Shown one piece after another: positions 8,247 to 17,078 of a DNA stretch of 64,000 bases. The position numbers and the translations under genes were made by a program. The DNA lies in the NCBI RefSeq assembly GCF_002954715.1, contig NZ_MSCP01000002.1:740253-804252 (forward strand), written 5' to 3'. A model generated the notes under the pieces. That model was not told the DNA's origin and ran no database searches. It worked only from the letters and a program-made list of their open reading frames with translations. This DNA comes from Aliivibrio sifiae. Its GTDB lineage: Bacteria; Pseudomonadota; Gammaproteobacteria; Enterobacterales; Vibrionaceae. The stretch's first letter is position 1. Each line of letters starts with the position of its first letter.

Positions 8247-8492
8247 ATGAAGATAGACTATGTTTTTTTAATTAATAAAATCTCTGACTCGTGTGAGATA
8301 TTAAAGTTTGCAATGGAAAAAGATCCTCTATTGATGGTAAACAATAAAGAGGCAGTCTTGAAGTTGATTGATTTAAATTGCTGGCTTATCGATGAATTAT
8401 CAAAGCCGATATATGATAGTAATCACTATAAAGAAATCATATCAAAGTGTATTAATTTAAAAGTAATACTTAACGAGTTAGGTACTGAGTAG
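8247..8492 (+). CDS. Small conserved-looking hypothetical protein, 81 aa
   Basis: I do not recognise this protein. It is 81 residues, predicted mostly helical, with no signal peptide or membrane segment and two cysteines (residues 16 and 45, with a third near 68). A good Shine-Dalgarno AGGAG lies 10 nt before the ATG, which supports real translation. It lies 76 nt before a chemoreceptor gene on the same strand and could share its transcript. Size and helicity are compatible with a small adaptor, but no function can be assigned. Confidence 0.6.
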   Translation: MKIDYVFLINKISDSCEILKFAMEKDPLLMVNNKEAVLKLIDLNCWLIDELSKPIYDSNHYKEIISKCINLKVILNELGTE

Positions 8493-8568
8493 ATACCATT
8501 ATCAATGGTTATATTTGTATCAAATAAAATAAGCAATACAATAAATAATAATTATTAAAGGTTGTAAC

Positions 8569-10197
8569 ATGAAAAACTTTTCATTAAAAAATAAAATTTT
8601 ATTTTTAGTGGCATTTAATGCTATGGGACTGTTTGTAGCATTGAATATTATATATATGAATTATATTGATAATGATAAAACAGAGCAGTTTTTGTTTAGA
8701 CAAGTAATCCAATCATCAGAAATATTCGATACTTTTGAAAAAAAATTAATATCTTTAAGAAGGACAGATCTTGCATTGATTTCTATCCGTTTTGAAGATC
8801 AAAATGACTTGAATGAAAGAAGTGCTTTGGTATCTGATATTAATTCTCTATTGAATTCATACAGTACGTTTGATTTAGATGTTATCAAGAATGAAAAAAA
8901 CCAATTGATTTCGTTAGGTAATGAGATTAATGAATACGTAAAATATGTCGATTCGATTAAAGATGGTAGAACATTAGAACCTAGGGCTAAACTCGTTAGT
9001 GATAGTTTAGTTGTTTATAGTAAAATTAATAACAATATTCGTGATCTTTCAGGCAAGATCGATGTCTTCCTTGAGGAATATAGACAAGTTTCAAAACAAG
9101 AACGATTAGACACTTTGTACTTTGCTATATTTATTATTATATCTATAACACTGGTTTCTGTCGTTAGTGGATTATTTATTTCAAAAGATTTGAATCGCCG
9201 TATCGCATTGATCAACTCTTCTCTAGATACCTTTATTTCATTGGATCTTCGAGATGGAGATGTATGCAAATTTATTGATAGTAATGATTTTGTTAATGAT
9301 GAAATCGGCAGTATTATGAAGTCAATTCGTTCTTTTAGATTAAAAATTGTTAATGTAATCAATGCGGTAAAAGAAAGTATTGATATTAGCAACGATGCAT
9401 TCAATTTAATGAATGAGCAATCAAAAGAAAATGAAAAAGCAATAACACAGCAGCTTAACTCTGTCGATATGTTAGCGACTGCAATTAATGAAATGCAGTG
9501 TGCCTCAAATGAAATTACAAGTAACATTAATAACTCTGCTAATTTTACTACTGATGCGTCCAAAGAGTGTAATCAGACTAAGCAAATTGTTTCAAATACA
9601 TCAGAAGTGATTGCTTTAGCTTCTACTGAAATCGATGATTGTAACGCTTTAATTTCTGAGCTACGTAACGATAGTAATAAGATAACCAGTGTTCTAGATA
9701 TGATCAGTAATATTGCAGATCAAACGAACTTATTGGCATTAAATGCTGCCATTGAAGCGGCAAGAGCAGGGGAGCAAGGACGAGGTTTTGCCGTCGTTGC
9801 TGATGAAGTTCGCGTGCTCGCTCAAAAAACGCAGCACTCTACAATTGAGATTAATAGCATCATTTCTAACTTACAAGCTAAGACACTTGATGTAAGTGAG
9901 AAAATGGAACTGAGCCAAAATACAATTAAAGAGTGTGTTGAGCAATCTATTGTATCTAGAAACAATATCGAAATTGTTGATAACAACTTAAATTCTATAT
10001 CAGATATGAGTCATCAAATCTCTACAGCAAGTGAAGAACAGACTTGTGTGATTGAAGAGATTAATGGTAATGCTGTTAATGTGAGGGATATGTCTCAAGT
10101 ATGCATGGACGTTTCAAATGTAATTTCAGAACAAGTTAAAAATATGAATAAAAGCATTTCTAACTTGTCTAAAAACATAGATCAATTCACGTTATAA
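8569..10197 (+). CDS. Methyl-accepting chemotaxis protein
   Basis: This 542-residue chemoreceptor has a first membrane helix at about residues 10-33, a periplasmic four-helix-type sensor (~34-182), a second helix at ~183-204, a HAMP region and a long signalling coiled coil. The highly conserved tip that binds CheA and CheW is present around residues 380-422 ([20 protein letters not shown], then FAVVADEVR). The start has AAAGG upstream. It has no C-terminal NWETF-type pentapeptide for CheR/CheB docking. The ligand cannot be told; the next gene, convergent, is a glutamate carrier. Confidence 0.93.
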   Translation: MKNFSLKNKILFLVAFNAMGLFVALNIIYMNYIDNDKTEQFLFRQVIQSSEIFDTFEKKLISLRRTDLALISIRFEDQNDLNERSALVSDINSLLNSYSTFDLDVIKNEKNQLISLGNEINEYVKYVDSIKDGRTLEPRAKLVSDSLVVYSKINNNIRDLSGKIDVFLEEYRQVSKQERLDTLYFAIFIIISITLVSVVSGLFISKDLNRRIALINSSLDTFISLDLRDGDVCKFIDSNDFVNDEIGSIMKSIRSFRLKIVNVINAVKESIDISNDAFNLMNEQSKENEKAITQQLNSVDMLATAINEMQCASNEITSNINNSANFTTDASKECNQTKQIVSNTSEVIALASTEIDDCNALISELRNDSNKITSVLDMISNIADQTNLLALNAAIEAARAGEQGRGFAVVADEVRVLAQKTQHSTIEINSIISNLQAKTLDVSEKMELSQNTIKECVEQSIVSRNNIEIVDNNLNSISDMSHQISTASEEQTCVIEEINGNAVNVRDMSQVCMDVSNVISEQVKNMNKSISNLSKNIDQFTL

Positions 10198-10205
10198 GTT
10201 TTATT

Positions 10206-10240
10206 AATAAGCTATAAAGTCTTGTGCTTTATAGCTTATT
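10206..10240. terminator. Bidirectional terminator between MCP and gltS
   Basis: A 14-bp perfect stem (10206-10219 with 10227-10240, loop TCTTGTG) is followed by a T-rich run on the + strand and lies between two convergent genes. Confidence 0.8.
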
Positions 10241-10246
10241 TTATTT

Positions 10247-11470
10247 TTACCCAATAAAACTAATGTAAGCTTGAAGAATGATTAAGTTAGTAATATCAAT
10301 GAAGAAGGCACCAACAATTGGAACAACCATAAAGGCTTGAGGCGAAGGACCAAATCTAGAAACTAATGACCCCATATTCATTACAGCAGTAGGGGTTGCC
10401 CCTAATCCAAATCCACAATGACCCCCGACCATTACTGCCGCATCATAGTTTGATCCCATAACACGGAAAGTGACAAAGTAAGAGAACAGGGCTAAGACTA
10501 GGGTTTGAATAGTTAAAATAATCAAGAATGGGATAGCAAGATCAAAGATATTCCATAACTTCAAGCTCATAAGAGCCATAGCCAAGAAAAGTGATAAAGA
10601 TACTGTGCCTAATATATCAACGGTATCTGTGTCAATTTTACGAACCTTGGTTATTTCAAAAATATTGGTAATAAAAACACCAATAAATAGAGCATAAACA
10701 AAGTCAGGAATTTTAAGCCAAGCAATACCAAAACTATTCACAAAACTGCTTAAATGTTGTGAGCCTGCGACACATAACAACATGATAAATAGCATCTCAA
10801 TAACTTTCTTAGCCGTTACCTTGTCTTCTTCACGTTCGTTATAGGTAACCAGTTCGGGGAAGCGTGTATGAGTATCAATATCAGTGCCATATTCTGATTC
10901 TAAGTTGTGTTTTTGAATCAGTTTTTGGGCAATAGGACTGCCGATTAAACCACCCATGACTAAACCAAAAGTAGCGGAAGCCATAGCTAACTCTAATGTA
11001 TTCAAATGGTAGTTTTCAGCGAAGGTCTGCGACCAAGCTGCACCAGTACCATGTCCGCCAGATAGGGTTATGGAACCTGCAATTAGACCTAATAGTGGGT
11101 CTAATCCCATTGCACTAGCAAGACCTACACCAACGGCATTTTGAATTAAGATATAAAAAGAGGCGACAGCTAAGAATAAGAAAACCTTAGATCCACCTTT
11201 GATTAGTTGGGTGTAGTTAGCGGCAAGACCAACAGTACTGAAAAACATTAACATGAACGTGTTCTGCAATGGCAGAGAGAATTCAATACTGACTCCCTGA
11301 AAATGCAAAACAGTAATAGAAAAAGCAACAATTAAGCCACCAACAATCGGTTCTGGGATATTGTATCTTTTCAATATCCCAACTTTTGAGTTGATGAAAT
11401 GGCCAAGGGAAAGCACTGAAATGGCGATCAGAAATGATTCTAATGCACCGATAGATAGAGTATTTGTCAT
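10247..11470 (-). CDS. gltS: Sodium/glutamate symporter, copy 1
   Basis: The 407-residue inner-membrane protein is a GltS-family sodium:glutamate symporter, recognised from NIPEPIVGGL near the N-terminus, SGGHGTGAAW in the first reentrant-loop region, and GGHCGFGLGATPTAVMNM followed by PIVGAFFID near the C-terminus. About ten membrane helices are visible and the length equals that of E. coli GltS (about 400). A near-identical paralogue lies at 39523-40746 (about 85% identical by eye). It takes up glutamate with sodium. It is convergent with the chemoreceptor, with a shared terminator between them. Confidence 0.93.
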   Translation of the reverse strand: MTNTLSIGALESFLIAISVLSLGHFINSKVGILKRYNIPEPIVGGLIVAFSITVLHFQGVSIEFSLPLQNTFMLMFFSTVGLAANYTQLIKGGSKVFLFLAVASFYILIQNAVGVGLASAMGLDPLLGLIAGSITLSGGHGTGAAWSQTFAENYHLNTLELAMASATFGLVMGGLIGSPIAQKLIQKHNLESEYGTDIDTHTRFPELVTYNEREEDKVTAKKVIEMLFIMLLCVAGSQHLSSFVNSFGIAWLKIPDFVYALFIGVFITNIFEITKVRKIDTDTVDILGTVSLSLFLAMALMSLKLWNIFDLAIPFLIILTIQTLVLALFSYFVTFRVMGSNYDAAVMVGGHCGFGLGATPTAVMNMGSLVSRFGPSPQAFMVVPIVGAFFIDITNLIILQAYISFIG

Positions 11471-11689
11471 AGAAGCTCGAAGTTAAATTATCAAACCAAT
11501 AGGTATGATGCCAATCTAGGTAAGTATTTGATATCTGTCCGAGATGAGCATTGTTAGGAAGATCGAGATTATGCTAAGTTATTGAAAATGTCACTATAAA
11601 TATTCACTGTCATAAAAAGTTCATATTAGTAGTTAAGCACGATAAACATAATCTCATCATTCTCAATTAAATCATTAATCTATTGATTA

Positions 11690-12769
11690 TTAAGGTTTAT
11701 ATGATTTATGTAGGCAGAGAGACATAATAATACCAAAACAGATCCCTTGAGTGATCATTGCCGTTCCGCCATAACTGAAGAAAGGTAAAGGACTTCCCAT
11801 AACAGGAAGGATCCCACTAACCATTCCCATATTAATAAAAGCATATAAAAAGAAGCTAAGAGCAAAAGTGCCACTGACTAGACGGTTGAACGAAGAGTCA
11901 CATTGGTAAGCCAACCAAATGACTCGACCAGTAATAAACAAATACAAGCTTAGTAGTAACACGCAACCAAAAAATCCCCATTCTTCTGCATAAGTAGAGA
12001 AAATAAAGTCGGTATGGCTTTCTGGTATAAAACCAAGTTGGCCTTGAGTTGCGTTTGTCCAACCTTTACCACGTATACCTCCGGAACCAATTGCAATTAA
12101 AGATTGAATTATTTGATAGCCAGCACCAAGTGGGTCAGATTCAGGGTCAAGAAACTGAGTAACCCGCTTTTTTTGATAAGCTTCCATAATGAAAACCCAC
12201 AAAATAGGGATTATGACTGCAATTCCGCCAAGGAAGGAGCCAATGATTTTCCAACTCATTCCCGCAAAATAGAGCACAAATAGGGCGTAGATTATAGTAA
12301 AGATAGCGCCATCAAGATCGGGTTGAATAAAGATTAGTCCAGCAGGAACAGCTGTAACAAGTAAACAAATAATGATTTTCCTAATATCAGGACGACCAGC
12401 TTCTGCTACTAAAATCCAAGCAACCATTAATGGGATCGCAACTTTAACTAATTCTGAAGGTTGAAATCGAATAGGGCCAACGACTAACCAACGTTGAGAA
12501 CCATTGGTACTATCACCAGCAACAATTACACCGAAGAGAAGGATAACCGCTAAAACATATAAGTAAGGTGTTATTCGCTCATAAGTGCGTGGTGAGATTG
12601 ATGACATGATAACGATACAACTAACCGCAATTAAAGCACGGATGAGGTGTCGTTCTAACATAGGTTCACTAAAGCCACTTGCGCTCCATACCGTTAAAGT
12701 GCCTAGTAGCATTAATAGTAGAATAGCAATGAGTAAAGCATAATCAATTCGGGGTGTATATTTGAACAT
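11690..12769 (-). CDS. rodA: RodA-type SEDS peptidoglycan polymerase (paralogue)
   Basis: This 359-residue polytopic protein belongs to the SEDS family (RodA/FtsW), which polymerises glycan strands from lipid II together with a class B penicillin-binding protein. Family motifs are clear: RFQPSELVKV, ESHTDFIFSTYAEEWGF containing the aspartate expected at the catalytic position, and GMVSGILPVMGSPLPFFSYGG. The usual QPDLGTA motif reads QPDLDGA (residues 149-155), an unusual change. No mrdA (PBP2) gene or other rod-complex gene is nearby, unlike the standard mrdAB pair, so this may be a second copy beside a canonical rodA elsewhere. The Shine-Dalgarno region is weak. Confidence 0.85.
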   Translation of the reverse strand: MFKYTPRIDYALLIAILLLMLLGTLTVWSASGFSEPMLERHLIRALIAVSCIVIMSSISPRTYERITPYLYVLAVILLFGVIVAGDSTNGSQRWLVVGPIRFQPSELVKVAIPLMVAWILVAEAGRPDIRKIIICLLVTAVPAGLIFIQPDLDGAIFTIIYALFVLYFAGMSWKIIGSFLGGIAVIIPILWVFIMEAYQKKRVTQFLDPESDPLGAGYQIIQSLIAIGSGGIRGKGWTNATQGQLGFIPESHTDFIFSTYAEEWGFFGCVLLLSLYLFITGRVIWLAYQCDSSFNRLVSGTFALSFFLYAFINMGMVSGILPVMGSPLPFFSYGGTAMITQGICFGIIMSLCLHKSYKP

Positions 12770-13097
12770 AAGTCAGTAATCTTTATAAACGGGTAAGGAG
12801 ACATTCATTGTTTTGAATGCATAAAAGAGTTTAAAAATTAATGAGGTTATGAACTCTCTACAAATGCATTACATTGAAAGCTTATAGATAGTGGCAATGA
12901 GTCTTTATGTATCATGAGATTGTCTACAAAGAGTACCTAAGTTTAGATACTGAAATTATGGTTATGCAACCAATTTATAAGACAGAGAAAATAACGCTTT
13001 TATAGAAAAAAGCAATCTTTTACTTACGATAAACAATAAAAAAACGAGCACCTAAAATGCTCGTTATGATATTTATATTATTAACTGAATAAAGCGC
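12770..13097. other. 328-nt intergenic region between rodA and the rlu pair
   Basis: This AT-rich gap holds the upstream region of rodA and, at its right end, a terminator for the pseudouridine synthase genes. I see no reading frame with a ribosome site and no clear promoter. Confidence 0.6.
13043..13065 (-). terminator. Terminator of the tandem pseudouridine synthase operon
   Basis: On the minus strand an 8-bp stem (AACGAGCA/TGCTCGTT, 7-nt loop) is followed by a run of seven T, 32 nt past the stop of the downstream synthase gene. Confidence 0.85.
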
Positions 13098-14804
13098 TTA
13101 GAACTCAGCACTCACCTCAAATTCCATCTCATTATTTGTGATTGGGTGACGCAGTTTTAAATACCCTGCATGTAAGTGCAATCGAGTGTCTTTAAAACCA
13201 TATAGGTCATCACCAACGATAGGGGTATTTAGTCCTGTCTGATGGGCACAATGTACTCGTAATTGATGCGTGCGACCGGTTTTAGGATAAAGATATACTT
13301 TAGTTCGATTGTTGTTACGTGATATTACTTCATAAGTTGTTTCTGCACTTCGCCCGTGTTTATGACATACCATTTGACGAGGTCTGTCTTGCATATCTCC
13401 CGCCAGAGGTAGATTGATGATGCCGTGTTCTGATTTAATATTACCTTCAAGAAGCGCGGTGTAACGCTTTTCAACGGTACGTTCAATAAACTGTTTTTGT
13501 ATGTGTTTATTCGTTTCTGCGGTTAAGGTAAGAACCAGTAAGCCAGAGGTCGACATATCTAAACGATGAACAATCAATGGCCCCGTTGCATTTGGGTAAC
13601 GCTCTTGGATCCGAGCATGGACAGAATCTGTAATATATTTACCTGATACAGATAAAAACTCGGCAGGTTTATTAACGACAACCATGACATCATCTTCATA
13701 AACGATTTCAAGCTCTTTTCCATAAGAAGGGGTTAGCTCTAAAGGGCTGTCATCCGTTTCAATACCATCTAACATGTGTTGAATAATCTCAAAGCATTTA
13801 CTTTGGCAAACAGGATAGAGGTTTTTATGTTGGCGGATTTGATCATAAGGGGAAGAGCCCCACCAAAACTCGCCTAAGGCTAATGGTTCGTAACCCATTT
13901 TAAATGCGGTTTGTAAGAGTTTTGGTAAATTTTGTTCACTTGAATATAAAATTGGATCTTGAGTCGTTGTTTTTAAATCATTAATAGTAAATAGCTCAAA
14001 TAGACTTTTTGAAATACCATGATGATTAAGAAATGAGCATGATGTTAGTACTGCAGACTCTATCTCTTTAGTTAATTTAGCCTGTTTTTCTTTTATTAAT
14101 TTAATAGCATTAAGCTGTTTGTTATGCCGTTCTGAAAACTCAGATACCGTTTCTTTCCAATGTTGTTTTAATGCTTTTAACTCACGTTTTTCACGACTGC
14201 TTTGATTACCTAGCTCACGAATGAATACATTCAGATCTTCTGGTGTTAATGATGGCTCAGTTTGTAATTCGGCTTCTTTTCGTGCTTGTTTACGCTGTGT
14301 TTTTGTTAAAGACATTGCGTGTTGTTGCTCTGTAATCTCTTTGTCTGATTGCTCAATGCTAGCGGCTAAATTTTTTGTCAGTTCAATAAACTCAAAGGAA
14401 TTTTCTAATTCGTTGATATGACGGGTGAGTTGGTTAATCTCACTTTCTTGTTGAGAAAAATGGTGGTGATGTGCTGAATTATCAAAAATAGCATCAACAA
14501 AAAATGGCGGAATTTGTTCGTTATCAAAAGAATATAAAGGACAACCAGCATAAGATGAAAGGTAACCTAATTCATTTTGTTGATTCTTCACGACTAACAC
14601 ACCAAACATGACGCCTTGTTGTTCAAAATCATGCAGCCAAGTGGTTTGATTCTCTAAATAATGTTGTAACTGTTCTATCGCTTGTAACGCTAATGGATGA
14701 GGCGTGTAGTAATATGGAAACGTAAAACGTTGTGGCAAGTCTTGATGCGCTGTTAAATGAGAAAACGGCGTAAACTTTTGTGATGCAATATGAATATTTG
14801 TCAT
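13098..14804 (-). CDS. RluA-family pseudouridine synthase with long N-terminal extension (second of tandem pair)
   Basis: The protein (568 residues from ATG 14804) isomerises uridines in RNA. The catalytic RluA/RsuA-type domain is the C-terminal ~220 residues: VVVNKPAEFLSV, the active-site motif HRLDMSTSGL whose aspartate is catalytic, YTALLEG, and KTGRTHQLRVHCAH. The first ~340 residues are a vibrio-type extension: PQRFTFPYYYTPHP, a coiled coil of about 120 residues, and GEFWWGSSPYDQIRQHKNLYPVCQSKC, conserved with its neighbour. The ATG lies one base after the upstream paralogue's stop (TAGAATG), so translation is coupled; a TTG at 14822 is a less likely start. RNA target unknown. Confidence 0.88.
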   Translation of the reverse strand: MTNIHIASQKFTPFSHLTAHQDLPQRFTFPYYYTPHPLALQAIEQLQHYLENQTTWLHDFEQQGVMFGVLVVKNQQNELGYLSSYAGCPLYSFDNEQIPPFFVDAIFDNSAHHHHFSQQESEINQLTRHINELENSFEFIELTKNLAASIEQSDKEITEQQHAMSLTKTQRKQARKEAELQTEPSLTPEDLNVFIRELGNQSSREKRELKALKQHWKETVSEFSERHNKQLNAIKLIKEKQAKLTKEIESAVLTSCSFLNHHGISKSLFELFTINDLKTTTQDPILYSSEQNLPKLLQTAFKMGYEPLALGEFWWGSSPYDQIRQHKNLYPVCQSKCFEIIQHMLDGIETDDSPLELTPSYGKELEIVYEDDVMVVVNKPAEFLSVSGKYITDSVHARIQERYPNATGPLIVHRLDMSTSGLLVLTLTAETNKHIQKQFIERTVEKRYTALLEGNIKSEHGIINLPLAGDMQDRPRQMVCHKHGRSAETTYEVISRNNNRTKVYLYPKTGRTHQLRVHCAHQTGLNTPIVGDDLYGFKDTRLHLHAGYLKLRHPITNNEMEFEVSAEF

Positions 14805-14805
14805 T

Positions 14806-16521
14806 CTAAAATTCTGCCTCAACGTTAAATTCCATTGGTTCTTTTGTCATCGGATGAGTTAGTGATAAATATCCAGCATGCAGATGGAGCCTGTCGGCTT
14901 TTTTACCATATAAGTCATCGCCCATTATTGGCATGTTTAAGCCAAGATGATGAGCACAATGAACGCGTAATTGGTGTGTGCGGCCTGTTTTTGGGTAAAG
15001 GTGCACTTTAGTTCTCTCTCCATTACGTTTAAGAACTTGGTAGGTTGTTTCTGCTGGCTTTCCATGTTCAAAGCAAACTAGCTGACGAGGTCTATCATAA
15101 AGGTCACCACGCAATGGTAGGGTTATCATTCCTTCATTTTGGGTTAATACACCATCAATTAATGCTGTGTAGCGTTTTTCAACAGTACGATTAATAAATT
15201 GTTTTTGAAGTCGTTTATGTGCTTTTTTCGTTAACCCTAGCACCATTAACCCTGAGGTCGCCATATCTAAACGATGAACGATTAAGCCTCCCGTTGCATT
15301 AGGGTAGCGTTGCTGAATACGAGTGTAGACCGAATCTTGAATGTTCTTACCGGGAACCGATAAAAAGTCAGCAGGTTTATTGACGATAAGCATAAACTCA
15401 TCTTCATAAATGATTTCAATGTCTTTGCCTTCTGCTGGATTAATTAGCAAAGGGTTTTCATCCATTTCTATACCTTCAAGCATATGACCTAAAATTGGTT
15501 GGCATTTACTCTGGCAAGAAGCGTAGAATTTTTTGTGCTGACGTATTTCTGATTTAGGGGCAACTCCCCACCAAAACTCAGCTAAGGCTAGTGGTGTTAA
15601 CTCATGGGCAAAAGCGTATTGTAATAATTTAGGCGCAGCACATTCTCCAGAACCAGCTGGTGGAATGTGATTCGGTGTATCTTTGAAAATATCATTCAGA
15701 TCTTTTTCAATACCATGAGTATTTAAGAATTTATATTGCTGAAATAGTTTTTTTTGTAGAGCATTAGATAGGTTTTTACGCGTTGTTTTTAATTGTGATA
15801 ATTCTGTATTTAGCCGATCTAACTGATGCTGAATATTATTTACGTTTTCATCCCAAAAGATCTTAAGATCTCTTAATGTATTTTTCTCTTTAATACTTTC
15901 TTTACTGAGCTGGATGATTAATTGCTCTAGGGCTATTTGAGATTCCTGAGTGCCATCTTGAGCTTTATTGTCAGCTGTTGATCGTTGCTCTTTACGCGAT
16001 TTTCTTCCTTCAATCATTACTTGTCGTTGTGCTTCAAGTTGGTCTTGAGAGGATTTGATTTCAGTTTGTAGGGTTGTTGTTAACTCTACGAGTTGAGGAT
16101 TGGCTTGTTGCAGTTTTATCGTTGCATTAATCTCTGTAATTTCAGCTAATTCAGTTTTGAAGAATCCATCTTCTTCTAACATATCAAATACCGGAGGAAC
16201 AAACCCAGGAAGATGATTACTGTCCGCTACTTTACCTGAAAACGCAGATAAGTATCCAATCTCTCCTGATGAATGCTGAACTAACAAGACACCAAACATT
16301 TTACCAATGGCTTTTTCGTTACTTCCTACAATAACATCTTGCTCTACACCAAAGTTATGCTGCCAATCGGTTTGTGACGTTAGGTGACGTTGTAACTGAC
16401 TTGCCGCTAATTCACATAGTGGATGTGGTTCATAATAAAATGGGAAAGTGAATCGTTCAGGCAAGGCATAGCTATTAATGGATTGTGTAAAAGAAGTAAA
16501 GCAAGGATCAGAAATTGGCAT
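14806..16521 (-). CDS. RluA-family pseudouridine synthase with long N-terminal extension (first of tandem pair)
   Basis: This 571-residue paralogue of the adjacent gene shares the whole architecture: LPERFTFPFYYEPHP at the N-terminus, a coiled coil (about residues 125-260), AEFWWGVAPKSEIRQHKKFYASCQSKC, then the synthase domain with IVNKPADFLSVPG, HRLDMATSGL (catalytic aspartate present) and KTGRTHQLRVHCAHH. The two proteins look about half identical and arose by tandem duplication. Both retain the catalytic motif, so the two may modify different sites. The RRM gene upstream is on the same strand with a strong hairpin between. Substrate cannot be told from sequence. Confidence 0.88.
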   Translation of the reverse strand: MPISDPCFTSFTQSINSYALPERFTFPFYYEPHPLCELAASQLQRHLTSQTDWQHNFGVEQDVIVGSNEKAIGKMFGVLLVQHSSGEIGYLSAFSGKVADSNHLPGFVPPVFDMLEEDGFFKTELAEITEINATIKLQQANPQLVELTTTLQTEIKSSQDQLEAQRQVMIEGRKSRKEQRSTADNKAQDGTQESQIALEQLIIQLSKESIKEKNTLRDLKIFWDENVNNIQHQLDRLNTELSQLKTTRKNLSNALQKKLFQQYKFLNTHGIEKDLNDIFKDTPNHIPPAGSGECAAPKLLQYAFAHELTPLALAEFWWGVAPKSEIRQHKKFYASCQSKCQPILGHMLEGIEMDENPLLINPAEGKDIEIIYEDEFMLIVNKPADFLSVPGKNIQDSVYTRIQQRYPNATGGLIVHRLDMATSGLMVLGLTKKAHKRLQKQFINRTVEKRYTALIDGVLTQNEGMITLPLRGDLYDRPRQLVCFEHGKPAETTYQVLKRNGERTKVHLYPKTGRTHQLRVHCAHHLGLNMPIMGDDLYGKKADRLHLHAGYLSLTHPMTKEPMEFNVEAEF

Positions 16522-16579
16522 AATAATGTCTAATTAACAAGAGGTGAAGTGGGGCGATGGTTTTAAACAGCACAAGGCA

Positions 16580-16616
16580 ATACCAATCGTATCTTTGTTG
16601 CAAATACGATTGGTAT
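16580..16616. repeat. 13-bp inverted repeat between the RRM gene and the rlu pair
   Basis: ATACCAATCGTAT at 16580-16592 is exactly complementary to 16604-16616, loop 11 nt. Neither strand has a T-run after it, so it is not a typical terminator. The sequence resembles dispersed palindromic units found in vibrio genomes, but no other copy is obvious in this window. Confidence 0.55.
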
Positions 16617-16686
16617 CGTGATTAGAAACAGGTTGGGACCGATATTTTCTAATCACTGAATGCGCTTGGTTTACAAAATCAGGGGA

Positions 16687-16923
16687 TTATTCAGCCGCTT
16701 TTACACGGATTTTATCTTTACCAAACTTTTTACCATTTTCCGCTTCGATAGCCGCTAGAGCTTCTTCTTCATTTGGCATTTCAACAAAAGCGAAACCTTT
16801 AGATTCCCCAGTTGTTTCATCTAAAACCAGTGTGCAGTAACCAAGTGAACCGTGAGCTTTAAACATCTCTCTTAATTCATATTCAGTCATTGTGCGAGGT
16901 AGGTTGCGAACTAGTAATTTCAT
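16687..16923 (-). CDS. Small RRM-type RNA-binding protein
   Basis: The protein is 78 residues and consists of one RNA recognition motif and nothing else. RNP2 is LLVRNL at residues 3-8 and RNP1 is KGFAFVEM around residues 42-49, with the aromatic residues that stack on RNA present. It ends with a short charged tail. Bacteria encode such single-RRM proteins mostly in cyanobacteria and some proteobacteria; roles are poorly known. It is upstream of two RNA-modifying enzymes on the same strand. RNA targets cannot be inferred. Confidence 0.9.
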   Translation of the reverse strand: MKLLVRNLPRTMTEYELREMFKAHGSLGYCTLVLDETTGESKGFAFVEMPNEEEALAAIEAENGKKFGKDKIRVKAAE

Positions 16924-16991
16924 GATTAACCGTTAAATAGTGATTTGAAAGTACGTTATAACAGATCTTAAGATAATGTGCCAAAGTGAAA

Positions 16992-17023
16992 AATCCGAAA
17001 CAGCAAAATAACTGTTCCGGATT
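16992..17023 (-). terminator. Terminator of the porin gene
   Basis: On the minus strand a 12-bp stem with one G-U pair (AATCCGGAACAG with CTGTTTCGGATT) is followed by TTTTTC, about 55 nt after the porin stop. Confidence 0.75.
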
Positions 17024-17078
17024 GGGATTTAGCCCTCCACCCAGAGTGCTAAATTTTATTATCTTGTAATTAAATTAT

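Noticed and set aside
11471-11689. Equal 219-nt gaps before both gltS copies (11471-11689 and 40747-40965) as a sign of a larger duplication
   Set aside because: The two sequences show no similarity by eye; equal length is coincidence.
13098-14822. TTG 14822 as start of the second pseudouridine synthase
   Set aside because: ATG 14804 directly follows the upstream stop (TAGAATG) and begins with family-typical sequence.
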